From positions 8,889-72,888 of the forward strand of contig CAJWWP010000003.1 in assembly GCA_913048525.1 (NCBI GenBank): 64,000 nucleotides of DNA, in the 5' to 3' direction. Of the stretch, positions 32,436 to 41,929 are shown piece after piece; the stretch's first letter is position 1, and each line of letters starts with the position of its first letter. The position numbers and the translations under genes are program-made. Source of the DNA: GCA-002712965 sp913048525. Lineage in GTDB: Bacteria; Chloroflexota; Dehalococcoidia; Lucifugimonadales; UBA826. The notes beneath the pieces were generated by a model. That model made no database searches. It was not told the DNA's origin and saw nothing but the letters and a program-made list of their open reading frames with translations.

Positions 32436-34958
32436 TTATCTATTTCCTATAAGTTCTCGTGACGTGGCTCCGGATTTTTCTAGCTCATCAACTTCTGACT
32501 GCGAATATCCCAGTTCCGACAAAATAGTTTCATTGTGCTGACCAAAGCTAGGTCCGGAAAACTTTGGGAGCTTTGGACGTCTGGTTAGCCTCCATGTTGG
32601 CCGTGCGGTAAGGTGTTTTCCTTTAGCATCGTGTTTTACTGTAACGAAGTTCTCTCTTTCAACCGAATGAGGGTCTGTGAGCAATAATAATGCGGTTTGT
32701 ACAGGTGCCGCAGTTACACCGTTATTCTGCAAAGAATTTGCGATGTCATAGGAATCCTTTGTGACCGTCCATTCTGAGATGATGTCGTCTATAACCTTTT
32801 GGTTATCGAGCCTTCCCTCAACCGAAGAATAGGCGGAGTCAAAAAGTCTGGAATCTCCCACCACTTGAGTAAGTGACAGCCATTCTTTGTCTGATTGGCA
32901 ATTGATAGCAATCCATCGGTCCGTGACGGTATCGATGGTTTGGGTTTCAAGGTCCTCGTCGTCGTTTGGAAACACGCTCAGAATTGGCCTAGGTTCAGGA
33001 TCAGGCAGGCATGGATAAATTTCATGCGGAGCGTATCCACTGCGTTTATTGCCCGTTTTTGTTGGTATTCTGCAACCTAGAGCTTCAGCAATTATGTATT
33101 CGCCAATAAGGCCAGTTACTCCATCTCTTTGGGGTAATAGACAATAACAACCCTTTCCAGTGAGGGCCTTATGTATTAGGGCTGCTACTGCTGCTGCTGC
33201 ACACGTTGCTCCTGCGATGGGGTCACCATAAGATATTCCAGATTTGTGGGGAGCATCATTTTCATATCCTTGAAGTGCAACCAGACCACCCATTTGCTCT
33301 ATGGTTGGACCAAATCCTACTCGAGATGCATCGGAACCTTGGTGCCCAAACCCAGGCATCGATATGTAAATGATGTTGGGATTAAGCTTCCTTATGTCGT
33401 TATATCCCAAACCATTTCGGTCGGCTACTCCAGAAGACCAGTTTTCTACGAATACATCTGCCGTTTTGATGAGCCGTTTTAGTGCTTGCATTCCAGGTTT
33501 TTTCTTAAAGTCTAGTGTAAGACTTCTCTTTCCCCGGTTATATTCATTGAAATAGCTTGAAAGGTTAATGGCGGGGGCTGTACGGCTTCCCCCTGCGGTC
33601 CTAACAGGGTCCGGAAAAGTTGGACCTTCTACCTTTATCACGTCAGCGCCCATATCTGCTAGAAAGCGCATTGCGTACGGCCCAGACCATACTTGTGTCA
33701 TATCCACGACTTTTATGTTTTCAAGTGGAAGCGTTTTAGAGATAGAGGATATACCAGAGACAAGTGATTTTTTGGGCCCCTTGATGCGTATTGGTTCAGA
33801 AAAAATTTCATCATTATGTTGTCCAAGTAAAGGAGCTGTTGAAAAGTTGCCCTTATCGACTTTTGAGCTAGCATTTTCAGGGTTGAGGGTAAACCATATC
33901 GGTCCAGAGGGCACCGGGTGTTTTCCCAGAACTGGATGGGTTACCTCTTGCCAGAAATCTGTTTCCTTATGGTGAGGCCATTGAAGCAGTTCTGCCGGCG
34001 TAGGAATCATCGCGAAAGGCGCACGGTAGTCGTCAGCGATCTCAAATATTTCCTGGGCAGTATGTTTCATAGTGAAATTGGGAACTAAAATTCTCAGCAA
34101 TTCATCAGCATCCGGTGACCAGGCGCTGTTTGCGAATAGAGGATCTTTTTTCATATCCGATAGTCCCATGACGTCAAGAACCGAGTGAGTTTGTCTCGGC
34201 ATTGACGCGACACCGATCCAGCCATCCTTACAAGGATGAACTCCCCAAAGAGCTCTTGGATTGTTACCTCCTCGTTGTTGGTCGCCTCCATACCAGAGAG
34301 CAACCGGACCAGCTCCTTCCAGGGTGGCCGTCTGAACTTCTTGTATAGAGATATCTATGATGTCACCGACCCCTGTGTTAGTAGCAGCATATATCGCGGT
34401 CAGGAGCGCTCCAAACGCGTGGAGACTTGCTTGCATATGAGCTTGGTGCCCTGCAGTTAGCAGCGGGGGTTTATTTGCATCCCCAGTCAGATACATTTGT
34501 CCTCCAGATGCGTATGCTGTGAGAGCACTAGTTGTCCACTGGGAATAGGGCCCTGTTTGTCCGAAGGGAGTCACTTGGACAATTGATAGAGAGGGTTGTA
34601 TCTCGGAGAGAGCAACAAGATCAAGGCCCAAAGACGTGAGTTCTCCTGGCTTATATCCGTCAATGATTCCATCTGAACTCAAAACTAGTTCGGATGCTTT
34701 GGCCACGTCTGCAGGGTCTTCAAAGTTAAGTACAACAGAACGTTTTCCAGTGCCCAGATATGCAAAAAGTATACTGTTGTTAGGATCTAGTGGGTCACCC
34801 GTGTTGGGAGTGGGAGGCAGGTGACGGATGGGATGCCCACCGGGGGGTTCGACAGTTATTACATCGGCACCGTAAGCAGCGAATAACCTTCCGACGTTCG
34901 CAGTGGCTACATCAGTTCCTAATTCTACTATTCGCAGATTACTGAGAATTTGATTCAT
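32436..34958 (-). CDS. fused tandem CaiB/BaiF CoA transferase (two domains)
   Basis: An 840-residue protein with two complete family III CoA-transferase units. Unit 1 (about residues 1-390) starts LSNLRIVELGTDVATANVGRLF and ends HFTLNPENA-like then LLGQHNDEIF. Unit 2 (about 410-840) starts LENIKVVDMTQVWSGPYAMRFLADMGADVIKVEGP and ends FGQHNETILSELGYS. At the active-site position unit 1 reads QWTTSALTAYASGG and unit 2 RVGFGPTIEQMGG; neither has the catalytic Asp. One polypeptide would act as an internal pseudo-dimer. It lies 17 bases downstream of the enolase-superfamily gene on the same strand, likely the same operon. Confidence 0.9.
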   Translation of the reverse strand: MNQILSNLRIVELGTDVATANVGRLFAAYGADVITVEPPGGHPIRHLPPTPNTGDPLDPNNSILFAYLGTGKRSVVLNFEDPADVAKASELVLSSDGIIDGYKPGELTSLGLDLVALSEIQPSLSIVQVTPFGQTGPYSQWTTSALTAYASGGQMYLTGDANKPPLLTAGHQAHMQASLHAFGALLTAIYAATNTGVGDIIDISIQEVQTATLEGAGPVALWYGGDQQRGGNNPRALWGVHPCKDGWIGVASMPRQTHSVLDVMGLSDMKKDPLFANSAWSPDADELLRILVPNFTMKHTAQEIFEIADDYRAPFAMIPTPAELLQWPHHKETDFWQEVTHPVLGKHPVPSGPIWFTLNPENASSKVDKGNFSTAPLLGQHNDEIFSEPIRIKGPKKSLVSGISSISKTLPLENIKVVDMTQVWSGPYAMRFLADMGADVIKVEGPTFPDPVRTAGGSRTAPAINLSSYFNEYNRGKRSLTLDFKKKPGMQALKRLIKTADVFVENWSSGVADRNGLGYNDIRKLNPNIIYISMPGFGHQGSDASRVGFGPTIEQMGGLVALQGYENDAPHKSGISYGDPIAGATCAAAAVAALIHKALTGKGCYCLLPQRDGVTGLIGEYIIAEALGCRIPTKTGNKRSGYAPHEIYPCLPDPEPRPILSVFPNDDEDLETQTIDTVTDRWIAINCQSDKEWLSLTQVVGDSRLFDSAYSSVEGRLDNQKVIDDIISEWTVTKDSYDIANSLQNNGVTAAPVQTALLLLTDPHSVERENFVTVKHDAKGKHLTARPTWRLTRRPKLPKFSGPSFGQHNETILSELGYSQSEVDELEKSGATSRELIGNR

Positions 34959-34975
34959 TTTTCTGTTCTTACAAC

Positions 34976-36190
34976 TTAAAGGACTATTTTTTCTTCGTTG
35001 TGACTGTACTTTCTTTGAAAAATCTCTTTATCCACATTAAGTCCTAACCCTACTGCATCTGCAACCTCATAGCTTCCATTCTTAAATTTGAACTCATCCT
35101 CTTTGTATACATTCGGAGCTATCCGTTCATCCTCTAGTGATATAAAACCTTCGCACGAAGCTCCATAGATCAGGGCCGCTCGGGTTCCGAAGTTTCCATT
35201 TCCAAAGCAGTGAGGCTGAGACACGACTTTGGTACCTGAAAGTTGATCTTCAATCTGCTTCCACCGAGAAAATCCCTGGGAGACTATGTCGGGCTGATAA
35301 CCATCGAAGACTCCTTCCTCTGCCATATCCATGTACACGTAACTGATTGGATCCCTGTCGACTTCGCCACAAACCAGTAAAGCACCTGATCCTAAGCGTT
35401 CTTGTATTCGGCGGATTTCTTTATATTCTTCTAGTGAAGGAGGAATCATTTCTTCCAGCCAACCCAGATTTGCTGGCAGAGTTTCTTTTATAAAAAATTC
35501 CAGCAGATCTAGTCTGTTCTTGTACCCGAAATTCGCGTCTACATAGAGAATAGTTTCTGGGCCAACTGCTGCACGAATTGAATTGACCACATCAGCGTCT
35601 CTCTGTGCGCCGGATGCAGGGGACATCCATCTACCTCCCCGCCCAACTTTAATTTTCATTTGGCGCCATCCGAGGGAATGAGCCTCTTTAGCTTCATCGA
35701 CTATTGAGGCAATTCCATTATTTAAATGGTCCGGATTGCGAAGATCCTGAAAATATAAGGTAGTATCGTAAGCAGGTACTCTATCTCTAACCTTTCCACC
35801 AAGTAAGTCAATTGCGGAAACTCCCAATTCCCTTCCAGCCAGGTCATAGGCAAGAATGCTCATCCATCCATTCTGTCGGAAGGCCCGCCCAGAGTTAGGT
35901 TTTGGCTTAACCACCCTGCCATCCGAGATTTCCAAAAGGTCATCTATGCGAATTCCGAGAAAAACCTCTCTGAGTATTTTCATTAATTCCTCTACGGAAT
36001 GCCCTCCGAGATTGGACATGAAAGCATTTGCAATTGTCAGACCTTCGATACCCCCTTCCGTTGTTGCACGTACCAGCCATTCAATACCAGATATTCCGTG
36101 GCCTGCATTTCTTGCGTTCCTGCCTATTTCGTGTGGGAAATAGGCAGGAATAGGAGTGACGCTTATCTCAGTTATCTTCTGAGAGACCAT
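34976..36190 (-). CDS. mandelate racemase/muconate lactonizing enzyme family protein
   Basis: A 404-residue enolase-superfamily enzyme that abstracts the alpha proton of a carboxylate. Expected residues are visible: MKIKVGRGGRW (KxK base), LYVDANFGYKN (Asp), GWLEEMIPPS (Glu), LLVCGEVDRD (Glu, third metal ligand) and VSQPHCFGNGNFG (candidate His base). ATG 36190 has GAGGATAA upstream. It heads a leftward unit with the double CaiB protein. Possible activities are sugar-acid dehydratase or racemase; the substrate is not known. Confidence 0.88.
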   Translation of the reverse strand: MVSQKITEISVTPIPAYFPHEIGRNARNAGHGISGIEWLVRATTEGGIEGLTIANAFMSNLGGHSVEELMKILREVFLGIRIDDLLEISDGRVVKPKPNSGRAFRQNGWMSILAYDLAGRELGVSAIDLLGGKVRDRVPAYDTTLYFQDLRNPDHLNNGIASIVDEAKEAHSLGWRQMKIKVGRGGRWMSPASGAQRDADVVNSIRAAVGPETILYVDANFGYKNRLDLLEFFIKETLPANLGWLEEMIPPSLEEYKEIRRIQERLGSGALLVCGEVDRDPISYVYMDMAEEGVFDGYQPDIVSQGFSRWKQIEDQLSGTKVVSQPHCFGNGNFGTRAALIYGASCEGFISLEDERIAPNVYKEDEFKFKNGSYEVADAVGLGLNVDKEIFQRKYSHNEEKIVL

Positions 36191-36299
36191 TATTTATCCT
36201 CGCTAGTTCATATCGTAATAATCTGCCCGATCCGTTGCTCATCTTCAAGATAGTGGAAGCAAGACCAATTGATTATCAGATAATTAATTTGAACAGTAG

Positions 36300-37355
36300 T
36301 TAGCAAAATTCGGGCATCACTCGCTTGGCGAATAAGCGCATTGATTCTTGGACTTCCTCGGTGGTTAATCTACCTCTTCGGTTGAATTCTAAAATGCATT
36401 GATCAAGAGAGGGTATTTTTTCCTCGATTTCTTTAAGTTTATTTATGCAGCCCTCAGGGTCATCATAAATCGAATGAATGCAGGCCTCATCAAAGTTCCA
36501 TGTCCCCCAACCACCTGCTCCCGATGAAAAATCGTGTCTTCCTCCGCCGATCGCTGAAGAGTGTACGGGTGGGCCTTCCACTATGACGTCGCTGTCACGC
36601 CAGTTCCGAGACATGAGCCTATGGGCCTTATCTTGTGTTTCGGACACAAAGAGTGAAATTGCGATATGAAATGGCTGTGGGTTATGGGAGGATTTCTCCG
36701 AAGCTGAGGTGTTGCTAAACTGAACGGCGTGCCTTTCCAAGTTGGCGATAGGTTGACTAAAAGTGGTTCCTATTACACCCAAGCCTTCTCCGCCAGCGAA
36801 CGTGAAACTGGTGTCACTGTTGGCTGCCAGCAGTAGTGGTGGATGAGGTTGTTGCAGGGGAAGAGGAACTACGGGAACGTCTTCAAATTGCCAGTATTTA
36901 CCATCATAATCAAGTCTTTCGCTGCTCCAGGCTTTTCGAAGGATATCTGTAAATTCCGCCACCATTGCTCTGCTAATACTTTGGTCGATATCAGGGGGAA
37001 TTCCCATCACTTGGCTGGAAGCCCCTCCGTAACGTCCCCCTAGACATAAATCTAGCCTGCCGTTAGTCACAATGTCCGTGGTTGCAGCAGACGTTGCAAA
37101 ATCCAGCGGATGATGCAATGGAATCTGCGTGGCCAGGGTTCCAAAACGTATGTTTTGAGTGTGTTGAGCAGCGGCAGCGGCAACAATGAGAGGCTGTGAC
37201 ATCGGCCTCGTAGGATAGAAAGGAGATTCGGCAAGCCAGGCTTCCGCAAACCCCAATTCATCCCCTAATGTTATTTCCTGGATTGTTTCGATGTGCCGGC
37301 GTGCTACTGTGGAGCCTTCATATCCGGGTACTTGCCAAAAAAGTCCAAATTTCAA
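36300..37355 (-). CDS. LLM-class flavin-dependent oxidoreductase
   Basis: A luciferase-like monooxygenase of 351 residues from TTG 37355, which is preceded by AAGGGGAACTATC and gives the normal N-terminus LKFGLFWQVPG; the open frame continues upstream to 37403. Marks are FAEAWLAESPFYP, RFGTLATQIPLHHPLDFATS, TDIVTNGRLDLCLGGRYGG and PPLLLAANSDTSFTFAGGEG. The usual EHH motif is replaced by AESPF, so it belongs to a different subgroup from the paralog at 10.7 kb. It is downstream of the helicase gene on the same strand. Confidence 0.88.
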   Translation of the reverse strand: MKFGLFWQVPGYEGSTVARRHIETIQEITLGDELGFAEAWLAESPFYPTRPMSQPLIVAAAAAQHTQNIRFGTLATQIPLHHPLDFATSAATTDIVTNGRLDLCLGGRYGGASSQVMGIPPDIDQSISRAMVAEFTDILRKAWSSERLDYDGKYWQFEDVPVVPLPLQQPHPPLLLAANSDTSFTFAGGEGLGVIGTTFSQPIANLERHAVQFSNTSASEKSSHNPQPFHIAISLFVSETQDKAHRLMSRNWRDSDVIVEGPPVHSSAIGGGRHDFSSGAGGWGTWNFDEACIHSIYDDPEGCINKLKEIEEKIPSLDQCILEFNRRGRLTTEEVQESMRLFAKRVMPEFC

Positions 37356-37454
37356 GATAGTTCCCCTTGATCTTTTTTCTGAGAGCCGAAGGCATAGTAG
37401 CACTCGCTGAGAAAAATATGGGAATTGCTAAATCTAGCGAATGTTCATAATGGC

Positions 37455-39137
37455 CTATTTGGAGTGTCGCCTTCTCTTGTGAAAATACCTCGGGCGACCG
37501 GTCTTTGATCGGCTATTCTGTCCGCTGGGCAGTTTAGGGTCCGTTGATTCCTCTTGGTCGAAAGGGATGTCAGAGGGTGGACCAGATTTTTGGGTTTTGC
37601 TTCCTTGAAAACCCATGAACCTTTTTCTTTTTCTTGGTTCTTCAGTTTTTAAACCTGAGTCACTCAATGAACTGAATCGATCACTGACAGGTTTCTTGGA
37701 AAAGCTTTGTTGTTCTCCTCTATGCTTATTATTCCTTGGAGAGAATTCTCTCGCAGAGGATCGATTTCCCTCCTGCCTATCGGAATTCCTTGTCCTATCC
37801 ATCGTCCTGGGAGACCGGCTGGTTCTGGGAGATCGGCTGGTTCTGGGAGATCTGTTGGTCCTGGGAGATCGGTTGGTTCTGGCAGATCCGTTGGTCCTGG
37901 GAGATCGGTTGGTTCTGGTATCAGTCGGTCCTCCCACTAGGTTTGGAGAAAAGCCGCCATAATCGAAATCGTCTAACTGACGTCGTTCTATCTGACCTCC
38001 AAGGATTTTTTCCACTTTGCGTATCAGTAATTCATCATCAGGTACCGAAAGGGTAAATGCCTCTCCGTTGCTTTCAGCCCTTCCGGTCCTTCCAATTCGA
38101 TGAATGTATGTGTCAACGGTATTGGGCATGTCAAAGTTAATTACATGGGTAATTTCTGTAACATCAATTCCCCGAGAGGCGATGTCAGTTGCTACGAGTA
38201 GGTCGTATTCTCCCTTTCGAAAGCCGTCTATTGCTCTGCGGCGCTTGTTTTGGGACATGTTTCCCTGAAGAGGGGCGACGCTGTATTTTGATTTTTCTAA
38301 GTCTGCTGCAAGAAATCGAGCGCGACGTTTCGTCCGAGTAAACACTAAGACCTGTCCGGTCGCAGTTTCACGAAGTAAATGAAGCAACATATTCTTTTTT
38401 AATTTATCCGTAGTTGGATACAAAGTATGGCTTACCGTGTGAACAGGAGCTATCGTTCCTATTTGTACGGTCTCAGGATCCTTGAGAATACTTGAAGTTA
38501 ATTCTCGAATGTCATCTGGCATCGTGGCAGCGAAGAATAGGGTCTGCTTTCTTTTCGGCAGGTGCTTCAATATGCGTTTGATATCTGGTAGAAATCCCAT
38601 GTCACACATTGTGTCCGCTTCATCCAATACCAGAGTTTCAACATGATTGAGATTGATTGTTCCCTCAGAAACGTGATCAAGGAGTCTCCCTGGACACGCG
38701 ACAGCGATATCTATGCCCCGTTTGAGTGATTTGTCCTGTGGGCTCTTATTCACTCCACCGTAGAGAGCTAAGCTCTTAAGGTTGGTTTTATAACCTAAAT
38801 CGATAATCGCTTGATTTATTTGATCTGCCAACTCTCTTGTTGGCGCTACCACCAGGGCTTTTATCGGGCGATCACTTGTTGTAGCTTTTTTTTCCAGACT
38901 ATTTAGTAGTGGTAATACAAATGCGGCTGTCTTACCGGTTCCCGTTTGAGCCAGTCCAAGTACGTCTCTACCAGATATAGCTAAGGGTATGCATTGCTCC
39001 TGAATAGGCGTTGGTTCTTTATATCCTGCTTTCCTGACTCCATCGAGAACAGTAGCGCTAAGATTTAATTGATTGAATTCCAGTTTAAAACTCCTCATTG
39101 ATTCGGTTTTGGGTTCTTCAAAAAACCGGTCTACCAA
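37455..39137 (-). CDS. DEAD-box RNA helicase with basic repeat tail
   Basis: A 560-residue DEAD-box helicase that remodels RNA duplexes in ribosome assembly or mRNA decay. Motifs in order: Q motif KEPTPIQEQCIP, Walker A AQTGTGKTAAF, Ia PTRELADQI, DEAD in VLDEADTMCDMGF, FFAATMP (Ala where most have SAT), VLVFTRTKRRARFLA, SRGIDV and HRIGRTGR. From about residue 400 the tail is hydrophilic and basic with six or more copies of a 6-residue unit of the type RT-N/S-RSP, an RNA-binding extension. The start is uncertain: TTG 39137 or ATG 39098, neither with a good ribosome site. Confidence 0.93.
   Translation of the reverse strand: MVDRFFEEPKTESMRSFKLEFNQLNLSATVLDGVRKAGYKEPTPIQEQCIPLAISGRDVLGLAQTGTGKTAAFVLPLLNSLEKKATTSDRPIKALVVAPTRELADQINQAIIDLGYKTNLKSLALYGGVNKSPQDKSLKRGIDIAVACPGRLLDHVSEGTINLNHVETLVLDEADTMCDMGFLPDIKRILKHLPKRKQTLFFAATMPDDIRELTSSILKDPETVQIGTIAPVHTVSHTLYPTTDKLKKNMLLHLLRETATGQVLVFTRTKRRARFLAADLEKSKYSVAPLQGNMSQNKRRRAIDGFRKGEYDLLVATDIASRGIDVTEITHVINFDMPNTVDTYIHRIGRTGRAESNGEAFTLSVPDDELLIRKVEKILGGQIERRQLDDFDYGGFSPNLVGGPTDTRTNRSPRTNGSARTNRSPRTNRSPRTSRSPRTSRSPRTMDRTRNSDRQEGNRSSAREFSPRNNKHRGEQQSFSKKPVSDRFSSLSDSGLKTEEPRKRKRFMGFQGSKTQKSGPPSDIPFDQEESTDPKLPSGQNSRSKTGRPRYFHKRRRHSK
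37807..37914. repeat. six tandem 18-bp repeats inside the helicase gene
   Basis: Six contiguous 18-base units of the form CTGGGAGATCGG(C/T)TGGTT occupy 37807-37914, followed by a degenerate seventh. They encode the six-residue basic repeat (RT-N/S-RSP type) in the helicase tail. Units differ by one to four bases. Confidence 0.85.
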
Positions 39138-39298
39138 AAATGTAGACAGGTAGGAAGGCTAGTTACAAACAAGCTCGTATACAGGTGTTACTTTTAGAGA
39201 GAAGCTTTTCGATCGTGAGGACCTATATTAATTTCCTGGAGCTGTGTCAGTTTGAATCCAATATGTTTGAATCCATTAAAATTATACATTCTATTCTT

Positions 39299-40711
39299 TC
39301 AGGAATCATTGTGTTTTACTCTCTTTCCGTTAAGAAGCGTTCCTACTGGTGTGTATCTGACAAAGTAACGGTAGGATAGCAATCCCAAGGTTATGGTAAG
39401 AGAACATGACACCAAAAACTTGGACTCAGCCGTCCAATTCAACCCGGTATGAGTCAAGAGAAAACCAGAACGGTCGGCATGTGCTAGCCAGAAAGTAAAA
39501 AAGGCTACAACTGGTAGGTGCATTATGTATATCCAGTAGGAAGAATCCGCTAGCCACCGCTGCCATCTGCTGTTCCTTCCTGTCATTACGGCCTCAAATG
39601 TGCCCAGTAAAGCTATACTCAATAAAGCTGCAGAGAAGCCGTAGAATAGATTATTCAGTAGGCTAAAAAATTCTAATTGGCCAGTGTTTCCTGCTGCTTT
39701 TAGGCTGTCTGAAATGCCAGATAGTATCAAGTGTCCAAAATAGACTATGGTTGAAGAAATCCACAGTAATACAAGGGAACTTGAACGGGTTAGCAGGTTT
39801 ATCAAATCTCGTCGTTTCCACAAACCGAAACCATAAAAGAAAAATAGAGCGGTGTACATCAAGTCGGGTATGTTTACGGGCCAAATGGGCTTACTTTCGT
39901 TTTCCGCACGCAGGATAAGTAATATTACGGCTCCAAGTGCGAGGACGATTGGGATCCGTGAATATATTACGGCGCTAACATAATGAACGAAGGTAGGCCT
40001 GAATACTATTCTTATTAATCCTGTCGCAAACCCTGCTATTGTTATGAGAGCTGCGACCACGCCAGTAATAACTAACAGGCTAAAAGCTTTAAATATGCCT
40101 ATGCCTTCAAGTGGGCCTATTCCGTAAGCGTAGATTAATGCGCATAAAAATATGCACCAGGACATGAATATCAGTATCAACGAAGATTTCGCAGACCACA
40201 GTGATTTAGCGATAATAATCACTGAGTAGAGTAACAATAAGTAGTAGAGGAACCACAGATGGGCTATAAGGCCTCCACTGGATTTTAAATCTAGGCCTAT
40301 ATCGCCAATGTTTTTAAGTGATTGTAGATCGAATGAACCAGTCCATCCATAGGCCCAGAGAAAAGGAACTAGTAGAGCCGTGGCAGTTCCAAAAATGAGC
40401 AAAGGTAATCCTATGTGGGTTACTCTGTTTAAAATCAAGGTTTTAAGCCCTCTTCGTTCCAAAAGCAGATGAGCAAAAAAGCCTGCTAGCAAAAAAAAGA
40501 GGGGCATTCGCCATACATGAATGAAGTCCATCATTAGCAGTAGAGGGACCGACTGGTCATCATCGGCTGGCCACATCCATTCAATGTTCAGGAGTTTTGA
40601 GAAGTAAGGAATGGATGCATGAAGTAGGATGCCTAGTAGCATCGCTATTCCTCGTAGTGCGTCGAGGCCTCTGTACCTTGGGTTTTTGTTCCCGACAGTT
40701 TCCCGTGACAT
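39299..40711 (-). CDS. acyltransferase family 3 membrane protein
   Basis: A polytopic membrane acyltransferase (OafA/MdoC-like) of about 470 residues from ATG 40711; ATG 40723 is also possible, while the open frame to 40834 runs into the region of the divergent gene. The opening RYRGLDALRGIAMLLGILLHASIPY contains the conserved Arg-Gly and His of this family. VWRMPLFFLLAGFFAHLLLERRG and SSYWIYIMHLPVVAFF near the end are also typical. About 10-11 membrane segments are expected. Such enzymes O-acylate surface glycans or lipids. It is divergent from the aldo/keto reductase. Confidence 0.88.
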   Translation of the reverse strand: MSRETVGNKNPRYRGLDALRGIAMLLGILLHASIPYFSKLLNIEWMWPADDDQSVPLLLMMDFIHVWRMPLFFLLAGFFAHLLLERRGLKTLILNRVTHIGLPLLIFGTATALLVPFLWAYGWTGSFDLQSLKNIGDIGLDLKSSGGLIAHLWFLYYLLLLYSVIIIAKSLWSAKSSLILIFMSWCIFLCALIYAYGIGPLEGIGIFKAFSLLVITGVVAALITIAGFATGLIRIVFRPTFVHYVSAVIYSRIPIVLALGAVILLILRAENESKPIWPVNIPDLMYTALFFFYGFGLWKRRDLINLLTRSSSLVLLWISSTIVYFGHLILSGISDSLKAAGNTGQLEFFSLLNNLFYGFSAALLSIALLGTFEAVMTGRNSRWQRWLADSSYWIYIMHLPVVAFFTFWLAHADRSGFLLTHTGLNWTAESKFLVSCSLTITLGLLSYRYFVRYTPVGTLLNGKRVKHNDS

Positions 40712-40873
40712 TCTCACTACCATAACAACAATAAATAGATTTACGGCATATTCTAATTTAACCGGCTTCACAATGGTGCTAGAAAATCCGTTACACTGCG
40801 ACAAGTGTGTTGTGACACATACGATTCGACGCATACAAGGTGTCGATTCACATCTAAACTAAGGAGAATTCTC

Positions 40874-41863
40874 GTGGAATATCGTAGGTTTGGGAGGACT
40901 GATATTAATGTATCAGTACTTGGATTTGGATGTGGTGCTGTGGGTGGTCTGATGGTTCGAGGTCAGCATGCAGATATGATTCGTTCTGTTGAGTACGCTC
41001 TGGAACATGGTGTTAACTATTTCGATACAGCAAGAATGTACGGAGATGGTCTTTCCGAAATTCATACGGGAGCTGTACTTCGAGAAATTGGAGCTGCCGA
41101 GGCAATAGTTGGTACCAAGGTTAAGTTGTCCCCAAGTGACTTTACTGATATTCCAAACGCCATTGCAACTCAGATTGAAAATAGCTTGGAACGACTCGGG
41201 CTTGATACTGTTGATATCGTGTATACCCACGATAGGTTAGGTATGAAGTCTTCTCCTGGCCAAGGCATAGTTTCTGAGCGGGAATTAGGACAAGTGGTTG
41301 ATGTCTTTGATAGATTCGTGAATGCCGGTAAAATCAGATATTGGGGTTTTAACGGATTAGGGGAAACTTCAGCTATAAAGACCTGCGTGGAGCAGTTTCG
41401 TCCAAGTGGAATACATACTTGCTTCAATATGCTAAACGCTTCTTCGGTGGAAGACGCCCCCCCTAGCTTTTCTTATCAGGATTACGAAAATCTATCCAGA
41501 GTAGCTTCCAATGTTGGTGCCGGGACCGTTGCTATTAGGGTGTTGGCCGCCGGAGCGTTAACTGGGACTCCGGAGAGGCATGAGATTGCCGCGCCAGCCG
41601 TTGCTCCAATAGCTACCGGTGAAACACTTGAGGAGGATTTTAATAGAGCCTCCGCTTTTAGTTTTCTTGTTGCGGAAGGCTATGTTTCCTCTATGGTAGA
41701 GGCTGCGGTAAGGTTCTCAATCAGTTTTGAAGAAATATCTACTTCTCTAGTTGGTCTGTCGTCATTTGATCATATTAAGCAAGCAATCTCTGCGGCCGAG
41801 AAAGGACCTTTGGATGGGGAAGTTTTAGAGCGGCTTAAAGGCCTTAGGACCACATTTATCTGA
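40874..41863 (+). CDS. aldo/keto reductase
   Basis: A 329-residue NADPH-dependent aldo/keto reductase from GTG 40874, which has AAGGAG at 40861-40866; the open frame extends upstream but EYRRFGRTDINVSVLGFG is the normal start of the fold. The catalytic set is visible: Asp and Tyr in YFDTARMYGDGLSE, Lys in IVGTKVKL, His in DIVYTHDRLG. The C-terminus carries the cofactor-binding LVGLSSFDHIKQAI. It is followed after 66 bases by an enolase-superfamily gene and then an MFS gene, all rightward, which looks like a sugar or sugar-acid pathway. Confidence 0.9.
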   Translation: MEYRRFGRTDINVSVLGFGCGAVGGLMVRGQHADMIRSVEYALEHGVNYFDTARMYGDGLSEIHTGAVLREIGAAEAIVGTKVKLSPSDFTDIPNAIATQIENSLERLGLDTVDIVYTHDRLGMKSSPGQGIVSERELGQVVDVFDRFVNAGKIRYWGFNGLGETSAIKTCVEQFRPSGIHTCFNMLNASSVEDAPPSFSYQDYENLSRVASNVGAGTVAIRVLAAGALTGTPERHEIAAPAVAPIATGETLEEDFNRASAFSFLVAEGYVSSMVEAAVRFSISFEEISTSLVGLSSFDHIKQAISAAEKGPLDGEVLERLKGLRTTFI

Positions 41864-41929
41864 GACCCCTGAGCTCCAGACTATCTTCAGTAAGTTAAAG
41901 ACTAGTATCAACTTGAAGGAAAATGAATA

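Noticed and set aside
40712..40834. Upstream extension of the acyltransferase frame
   Set aside because: The added residues are unlike the family and reach into the promoter region of the divergent aldo/keto reductase; ATG 40711 or 40723 fits better.
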